Below, piece by piece: positions 57,274 through 64,000 of a DNA stretch of 64,000 nucleotides. The notes beneath the pieces are model-generated. The model was not told where the DNA came from. It made no database searches and saw only the letters and a program-made list of their open reading frames with translations. This DNA is from Adiantum capillus-veneris (lineage: Eukaryota; Streptophyta; Polypodiopsida; Polypodiales; Pteridaceae): the NCBI GenBank assembly GCA_014529385.2, contig CM043971.1, positions 60,466,709 to 60,530,708 on the forward strand, written 5' to 3'. Every line of letters begins with the position of its first letter. Positions within the stretch are counted from its first letter, which is position 1. The position numbers were made by a program, and so were the translations under genes.

Positions 57274-57660
57274 TTGTTTGCAATGAAATTTATTACAAGA
57301 TTGTGTGGTGGGTATCTCGTGTCAATGAACGCAGAAAGGATAATCTTGATAGAGAAACAATTTTCCCTACGCATTTTTGGCATTGGGTATGGGTGCCAAG
57401 CACTCAGGGCTCCCTATTTCATATCGTACACAGCTCATGCCCTAGAGGTAGGAGTCAGAGACTCGGAGAGACTGGATCCATACAACAAAAGGCTATTTTT
57501 AAGCGATAGAAATGATGCCCGCGGAGATGTTTCCATCAACAGAGGAAAGAGTTCGGCTAAGGGGCGTGCACGTCGAGGAGGTACACAGTGAGGAAGAAGG
57601 GGGTGCAAAAAAGAGAATAAAAATGATGGGATCAAACCCATATTCTCCTGCTCCGAACTC
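57274..57660 (+). pseudogene. Unrecognised plus-strand exon, C-terminal
   Basis: One frame ends EEVHSEEEGGAKKRIKMMGS and PYSPAPNS then stop, inside a tandem 155-bp duplication (57521-57830) that would duplicate this C-terminus. Upstream an open frame reads WVSRVNERRKDNLDRETIFP, HFWHWVWVPSTQGSLF. It may belong with 55915-56595. No family assigned. Confidence 0.3.
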
Positions 57661-57830
57661 GTGACTATTGCCACCGCGGAGATGTTTCCATCAATAGAGG
57701 AAAGAGTTCGGCTAAGGGGTGTGCACGTCGAGGAGGTACACAGTGAGGAAGAAGGGGGTGCAACAAAGAGAATAAAAATGATGGGATCAAACCCATATTC
57801 TCCTGCTCCGGACTCGTGACTATTGCCACC
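57521..57830 (+). repeat. 155-bp tandem duplication
   Basis: 57521-57675 and 57676-57830 differ at about four bases. The unit codes for a charged stretch EERVRLRGVHVEEVHSEEEG on the plus strand. Confidence 0.93.
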
Positions 57831-57925
57831 TCGCATGGCATCCCCCCCAAATTTGAGTTTCCCCAAGCCCTTTGCTTCCTCTCTTTGTGGATGAGTTGTA
57901 AAGAATGTGTAAATTTTGAACTCTT

Positions 57926-58257
57926 AAGAAGCTCTTTTTTCCTTGCTCTATGTATAAGTGGTTTATAAGTCCATTGGTGTAACTCTAATAGGCTATTGGC
58001 TTTATCTTTGCCTCCACCGTGTCTAGTGTGCTTAAAGTAACCTGTTATGGTGTGTCTTTTCCATGCCTTGTGTGGACCATATTGAAAAAATAAGAAGCTC
58101 TTTTTGCCTTGCTCTATGTATAAGTGGTTTATAAGTCCATTGGTGTAACTCTAATAGGCTATTGGCTTTATCTTTGCCTCCACTGTGTCTAGTGTGCTTA
58201 AGGTAACCTGTTATGGTGTGTCTTTTCCATGCCTTGTGTGGACCATATTGACAAAAT
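57926..58257 (+). repeat. 166-bp tandem duplication
   Basis: 57926-58091 and 58092-58257 are nearly identical. On the minus strand each unit codes for a STQGMEKTHH-like or HKAWKRHTIT stretch, depending on frame, of the gene at right. Confidence 0.93.
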
Positions 58258-60494
58258 AAGCCATATGTTTTGACAAAATAAGGACCATGCTTGAACAATA
58301 TGTGATGCATTGAAATAAAACAAAATGGTGAGTAGAGTAGGGATATATGGAAAATATGTGGTTTGCATATGGAACATGGTAACTCACCATGTAATGAATG
58401 ATATTTTGCCCATCCCACCTTGCCAGGTATGCCTTCTTCCAATCCAGTAAGGCTGCTTGAAATGATGTGAGCTTACTTTCGCCCCATGAATGCTGCTCGA
58501 CGTAGTGGAAGATTTTATCGAGTGATTTCCACACGTTTGCCTTGTGATTTTGGATTGACCCACCACCAACATTTTTTTTAACCACTCTATGTAACTGTTT
58601 TCATTTGTTGAAGAGGATTCTTTTGTCCTCTCTATCAGAATGTTTGAGGCTAAACCCAAGAAACCTTCTGGCATTGCCTATCGATGCTTTCCTTGGTACC
58701 TTGTAATGACCTTGAGACATCTTAGGGTCCTCTTTGATTTTGACATTGCCTCCATGCAAACCAGTGTCTGAGAGCACTTCCTCTAAGGCTTTAATGAATC
58801 TTTTTGACTCACTCACTGGCTTTAAGGTCCATGCAAAACATATGTACAAATGAACCACCTTTTTAATTATTCTGTAGAGTGCATGGAGTGTACAAACGTG
58901 AACTCTACACAGAGGAATGTCAAGCACTGCATAAAAGGTTCATCTTGAAGATATTTGCTGGGTACTCTACTCCATTGCACACTCTCAAGAGATTGTGCAT
59001 CGGCCATGCACTATAAACATGGATTTGCCACAAATGCATCGTGCGTTATGTTCTACATGCATTTAAGAGTATTTAAGTCACCTGCCATGTGCCATTCAAC
59101 TTTGTAGTCACCAAATCCTTCCACTGAAAGCACACCTCCATTTCTTTGGTCCACTGATGATGATAGAAGGAATCTGGTTTTGACTAAAGACCCAACGAAG
59201 GATTTAAAAATTTTCTTTATTATCGACCTGTATGCAAAAAAAAGGAACATAAAACCAAGAACCATACGTGCGACATTTTTGTTATATAGATTGAAACAAG
59301 TGTACCTCAAATAAACATAGCATCAGAATATTATTTTTAGACTGCATGCTGAAATATCATGGCTCCTCTTTGGTATTGATGGATCCAAATCTCTGTTCAT
59401 GAGGGTAATGGTGACTCTCTCTAGCTTCCTGTTCTTCAGGACCTCGCACTGATCGAGCTCCAAAGAAAACTTGAGAACCCCAGTGCACTCCTCTTGACTC
59501 ATCTCAAAGAAGTGAACTGCATACCTTTGCAATGCTTCAAGATCAACAAAGAGGTTGTTATTCTCGTTATAATGTACCTCTCTCCCCCCCTTGCCTATGT
59601 ATGTTGCTTCAATATGGAATCGTGATCCAAGTTTCTCAAACACCTCATCATTTACGTGTCAACGTGCAACCTTTACATGTGATGGCTTTGGAAACAAAGA
59701 TCCTCTCTGTAATTTATTTTGAGACTTTTTAGCTAATTCTTTGAAGAGAGCCCTGTATCCCATCTGTGAGATGCCACTCTCATCAAGTATTGCTTGCACT
59801 TCCATTGGCTCCAGTCAATTCTCCTTCATGAAGGAGGTAAGGAGCCTCCCTTTCAATTTATCAAATTTCTTCTGAGTTATCATCTCTTCAACTAAATGTT
59901 TTGGAACTAGACGGCTATAATGCACACTGGGATTGAAACCTACTCTAGCATTGGAACCTACTCCATTCAAGTTTGGATGTAGCAGAGTCTTGCAAAAAAA
60001 GCACCATGCATCATGATGAGTAATAAGAAAGTGTAAAGCATACACACGATACAAAAGCAGAACTAAACTTTGAGTTATCTTAAAGCTTGTATTCATTTTT
60101 TCATGCTGCCACTACCAATATTCATATTCTCTATGTTACATAGATCTTGTTTTCTTTTTCGACTCCCAAGCACGATGTCTTTCACATGCAAACTTGTGAT
60201 CTCCTTCTCAAGGATTTGGATTGTCTCTCTGTTTGATGAAATCTTTTGAGCGCATGCTTCATTAAGTTTCTTCAGTTGCATGTTCTTTATCGCTAGGAGG
60301 TCTATTTTCTTTTTTGCATTCAATCCTCGCATTTCCAAACGTTCAGTGTATCCAAGTAGCCCATCCTTGCCATTTCCTGTGAAATGTAAAAGGTAAGTGA
60401 TATTAGCAAAGGGAGGTGGCACATTTGTTGTAGGATCCTTTGGGTAAATAGACCCATTGATCCACAAATCCAAATGATGTTCCTTGTTTGTCAT
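57926..60494 (-). pseudogene. Unclassified multi-exon gene, possible transposase
   Basis: Exons on the minus strand: 60494-60093 (MTNKEHHLDLWINGSIYPKD, coiled coil, KRK basic patch); about 60000-59330 with LEPMEVQAILDESGISQMGY, FVDLEALQRYAVHFFEMSQE and RKLERVTITLMNRDLDPS; about 59190-59060 ending KVEWHMAGDLNTLKCM; 58927-58601 CRVHVCTLHALYRIIKKVVH and TGLHGGNVKIKEDP; 58585-58211 VWKSLDKIFHYVEQHSWGES; then WSTQGMEKTHH. Two TGA stops (KEN*LEP, VAR*HVND) are where Trp would fit. I have a memory of multi-copy plant hypothetical proteins with WHMAGDLKTLKC and TQGMEKSH motifs, but I cannot name the superfamily. Histidine, cysteine and acidic motifs at these spacings would suit a DDE nuclease. Confidence 0.45.
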
Positions 60495-61688
60495 CTAAGT
60501 TATTTCTCTTGTTGGGATAAGAAAGACTCCTTCCTACGTTTCTATAATGGTGCGTACACTTGCAATACATCAACGTGAAGATGACGTGTGTTTTTTCTTT
60601 GGGTAAGTGTTGAAGATGAAGGGGCTGGGGATTGCAAGTTCAAATTGATGTTTTAATCAGAAAAAGAAGTGTTGTCCATTCTTATGACTAACAAAATATC
60701 TCAAGTTTTGGCAGCGAAGGTGTGGAAGCTTGCATTTGAAATCACTGTAGTCCCATGTCTAGAGTTGATAGAGTTCCTGTAGCTTATGTTTTTGGAGGGA
60801 ACGCTTGTAATTTGGTGTGTCAAATCATTAGTCATACGGTTATTTTGATTTCTGACAAGAGAAAGAAGGACAAGAAAAGAAGATTGCGGCTACCAAACAA
60901 TGAATGTCATTTTGGTTGTTTGTTGGTGCAAAAAAGCATCACCTAGCATATATTATCTAAAATTTTTATTTTCTCTCTCTAAGATGATGTGGAAATTCTT
61001 CTAGGGCCCAAAAGTGAGTCCAAAGTTCTCCTAATGTCTATCTCAAATGGAAGATTGTTTGTAGCTCGGTTTGTAGTAGCATCCACCTCTTTTAAAGAGG
61101 TTCTATGTGCAATAGAATTATATTTTAAAGCTACACTTGACTCTACTCATGGACACTTCAAAGGGGTTTGTATACTAATCTTGTATTTTACAATCACCTC
61201 ATTAGAGATGAAAACCCACATCTCTTCTTGCTTTCATAAACAAGAAGCATCCTCGATTCTCCCCTAAAAAGAAAAACTTCTCGGAAGTCAAGCAACCCAA
61301 CTTTATCCCCTCTCTTAATGGTCTATAGTTATTTCCATCTTTCAAGAGAACAAAACCCAAGTTATTCTTTTCATCTACTCCCCTATTCAAAATAATAACC
61401 ACCTGCTTCATTTCCATATCAAAATAGATTCCGATTTGCTGATCTATGTTCTTCAGAGTGAATAGGACTTTTTGTTTTTCAACATATGTGTGGTTTTTTT
61501 TAAAGCCAATATTGCAAGTCATGTTTTCTCAGACATGAGTGTGGTACTTGTGTTTTCGTTGGTCAAAGTATGGATTGAGCTTTAATGGATTTCACCTCTA
61601 TGCTGCTCTATAGAATGTTGTATGGTGTAATTTGTATTTAAGTTGGTTTCAGACCATGGAATTCTGAGTAAAGATTTTCACATGATTT
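60495..61688. other. Unassigned interval with a minus-strand ORF
   Basis: A 106-codon minus-strand ORF at 61202-61522 (FTLKNIDQQIGIYFDMEMKQ, NLGFVLLKDGNNYRPLREGI) may be another exon of the gene at left; I do not recognise it. A plus-strand open stretch at 60989-61267 overlaps it and is the less convincing of the two. Confidence 0.3.
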
Positions 61689-61886
61689 TGTTACCATATA
61701 CATGTGGTAATGATATGTATGAACAAACTTAGGAGCGTCGGGGAAAATTTTCCCTCACTAGGAGGTTTTCCCCCCGTGCATTGTATATACGCCCATCACT
61801 CTAGGGCTTACTTATCTTTCCATTGCACACTAAGTAATACCATCTTCTCCAAGCTGTGTATACTTCCTTGCAACCTATTTCGAACA
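61689..61886 (+). repeat. Copia-2-like 5' LTR
   Basis: Reverse complement of the Copia-2 LTR type (TGTTACCATATACATGTGG to GAACA), 198 bp, followed by primer site TGGTATTAGAGC at 61889-61900. Confidence 0.85.
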
Positions 61887-62375
61887 ATTGGTATTAGAGC
61901 AAGTTGCATCCTCTCAAGAATAGCCACCAACATCGCCAGCATATGCTGCTCATTTTCTCAGATTTGGGTGAGCTTTGGTGAGCGTTAGCAAGTCAATCAC
62001 AAGCAGTAATGTGAAACATTTTTGTCCTTTTTTGCAGTCAATGATATTTTTTACATATCAGGTCCCTCACAATCTTCTTTGGGTTGTTCTATATAGCGTG
62101 TGGTAGTCCCACTTTGTTTATCCTCTTTTTGGGCAATTTTCACATCAGGTGCAAGCACTTGCCCTGACTAATCATAGATGTGTTTAAGATGCATTGAGGA
62201 TAATTTGGATGAGGAATATTACCCAATGTGGGAGTACATGATGCAACATGTTATTGTGTCAAAGGGAATTTGGAATGCTGTGTAGGCCATTGATGTATGT
62301 CTTGACTTTGTGGATGTAGGCAGTGTTGATGATGTTGCAGGTTTTGGTCACGTGATTGCTAATGTTGGTGTAAGG
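61887..62375 (+). pseudogene. Copia-2-like leader and gag start
   Basis: After the primer site, EDNLDEEYYPMWEYMMQHVI, SKGIWNAV, stop and VDVGSVDDVAGFGH (62185-62360) align with Copia-2 gag. The element ends there, with unrelated sequence at about 62376. It is a 5' fragment. Confidence 0.7.
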
Positions 62376-63129
62376 TCTATACTTTCAAATTTCACACAAG
62401 TTCTATTACGCATTTGAATTTTTTTAACCATCACTTATTATTTAAGATATTCGAGTTCAAATTATGAATTGTAGGCTAAGAAAACCTAGAATTTAAAATT
62501 TACGCTACAAAATTCTGACATGATTAGCTATATGAATCACTAATTAACTTATTGCAAGACTTATTTACTGATTGTAGAAATTTCTTTTACTACTGTAAAG
62601 TTAATATAAGACTGTAAAGTTTAACTTAAAAATGTAAAGTAAATTATCATTAAGTAAATAAGTAAAATAATTATAAAGACAAAAGAATACACAGGGATGA
62701 CAAATGAAGGCACATGGACTCACCTGGACTCACATAGGAGGGGACAAAGTGGGACACACTGTCACATGAAACTTGAGAGGCTAGTCTTGACTAATCTTAA
62801 TGAGGGGGGGCCTGTGTGGCCTTATCTTTTGATGATAATGACAAAGTGGTCAAGCTGATGGGTACCACAAGGGTACCAAAAACGCGGGTATGATTTTTGG
62901 GGAAAAAAATAATTATTATTTTTAAAATAAAAATAAAAATAAAATTATTTTTTTTTGGAAAAAAAAGGTGGACGTTTTCTTTCTGCTATAAATAGAGCAT
63001 CCATGCTCACACTTTAGACATAGAGATTGCCTCTATAGTGCTCACGAAATGCTGCCACTTCTCTTAGAGAGAAGGCGTCCACAAACCACTAAGAGAGCAA
63101 AAACTCTAGTGGACTAATAAGGTGCGTAT
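62376..63129. other. AT-rich interval
   Basis: No gene. Homopolymer-rich at 62900-62970. A TATA box follows at 62986. Confidence 0.4.
62986..62995 (+). promoter_or_regulatory. TATA box, perhaps of an LTR
   Basis: CTATAAATAG followed by GAGCATCC, with the same look as retrotransposon LTR promoters. The LTR ends are not identified. Confidence 0.35.
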
Positions 63130-63810
63130 TAATCAAGCATTCAATTAACTTTAGGAATGATGTATGTGTGCTATCTCTTACTCTCATCTCTCTAATAGAT
63201 TAGTAAGATTCAATTAGCTATGTGTATGTGTGTGCTATCTCTTACTCTAATCTCTCTAATAGATTAGTAAGATTCAATTAGCTATGTGTGTGTGTGTGTG
63301 TGCTATCTATTACTCTAATCTCTAATAGATTAGTAAGATTCAATTAGCTTTAAGAAGGATATGTGTGTGTGTGTGCTGTCTCTTACTCTAATCTCTCTAA
63401 TAAATTAGTAAGATTCAATTAGCTATGTGTGTGTGTGTGCTATCTATTACTCTAATCTCTAATGGATTAGAAAGATTCAATTAGCTTTAAGAAGGATATG
63501 TGTGTGTGTATGTGCTATCTCTTACTCTAATCTCTCTAATAGATTAGTAAGATTCAATTAGCTATGTGTGTGTGTGTGCTATCTCTTACTCTAATCTCTC
63601 TAATAGATTAGTAAGAATCAATTAGTTATGTGTGTGTGTGCTATCTCTTACTCTAATCTCTCTAATAGATTGGTGAGATTCAATTAGCTTTAGAAAAGGA
63701 TGTGTGTGTGTTCTCTTTTACTCTAATTTTCTAATGGATTAGTAAGATTCAATTAACTTTAGAAAAGATGCGTGTATATGTTTTCTCTTACTTTAATCTC
63801 TCTAAGTATA
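63130..63810 (+). repeat. Minisatellite, 60-75-bp units
   Basis: About ten units of the form TAGTAAGATTCAATTAGCT, (GT)n, GCTATCTCTTACTCTAATC, TCTCTAATAGAT, with varying GT-run length. Some units also carry TTTAAGAAGGAT. Units degrade toward 63810. Confidence 0.9.
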
Positions 63811-64000
63811 CCTACTCTCTCTAGTTAGTACATCTTCACTATTAACTTATGCATAGTTAATTGAAAGTTAATACATAAGAGAACTCATCATATTCTTATT
63901 ATACATGATGAAATTCTCATTCACCAATTTTATTGTCAATTAGATTAAGTAGAATTTTGAATAATACTAAAAATTGATTTAGTTGAAGTATAGAAATTGA

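Noticed and set aside
63130-63810. CRISPR-like array of repeats and spacers
   Set aside because: Units are whole tandem repeats with GT-run variation, no unique spacers, in a plant nuclear genome.

Overview
This is nuclear DNA of a land plant. The evidence is plant-type Ty1/copia and Ty3/gypsy retrotransposons, a chloroplast ndhF fragment inserted into nuclear sequence, an intron-bearing fragment of plant cofactor-independent phosphoglycerate mutase, and PPR repeat remains. The wording of the PPR repeats (ILKACG, LVDTYAKCGAL, YAQHGCGNEAL) reminds me of fern or other seed-free plant PPR families. That lineage guess is weak. I see no convincingly intact host gene; almost everything is transposable element sequence and its debris.

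Region 1 (1-16780): a 2.7-kb-LTR, Tat-type Ty3/gypsy element (10-16533) sits inside a copia LTR whose stubs are 1-9 and 16534-16780. A complete copia element of that same copia family (Copia-1, 6093-11335, minus strand) is inserted in the gypsy reverse transcriptase. Beyond the outer copia LTR lie a broken PPR gene, a chloroplast ndhF fragment and a phosphoglycerate mutase fragment (16781-19063).

Region 2 (19064-38045): a 2.1-kb unclassified repeat occurs twice in direct orientation (19279-21349 and 32774-34973). Between the copies are a gag-plus-chromodomain remnant of a chromovirus whose pol is gone, and an old copia (Copia-2, 23553-31358, minus) that carries a solo LTR of the Tat family (27183-29834). 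Then come the gag and 5' LTR of another minus-strand gypsy (35560-37404) and a perfect 169-bp tandem duplication.

Region 3 (38046-50500): a three-level nest. The young, nearly intact Copia-4 (41947-47496) lies in the decayed Copia-3 (40974-49675), which lies in a decayed gypsy (40505-40973 and 49681-50500). All junctions at the two copia levels have target-site duplications.

Region 4 (50501-61688): the least ordinary part. It contains an intron-bearing Ulp1/C48-peptidase-like pseudogene, an ORF with an N-terminus and histone fold resembling histone H3 (closest in feel to CENH3) followed by acidic repeats, about 20 copies of a roughly 17-bp motif in both orientations (52.2-55.8 kb), a plus-strand set of unrecognised exons with a 155-bp tandem duplication, and a multi-exon minus-strand gene at 57.9-60.5 kb that may be a transposase. 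I suggest, as inference only, that this is one or more large DNA transposons of a type I cannot name.

Region 5 (61689-64000): the 5' end of another Copia-2-like element, an AT-rich stretch with a TATA box, and a 60-75-bp minisatellite.

Most nonsense mutations across the window are C-to-T or G-to-A changes (CGA or TGG to TGA, CAA to TAA), as expected of methylated, silenced transposons.
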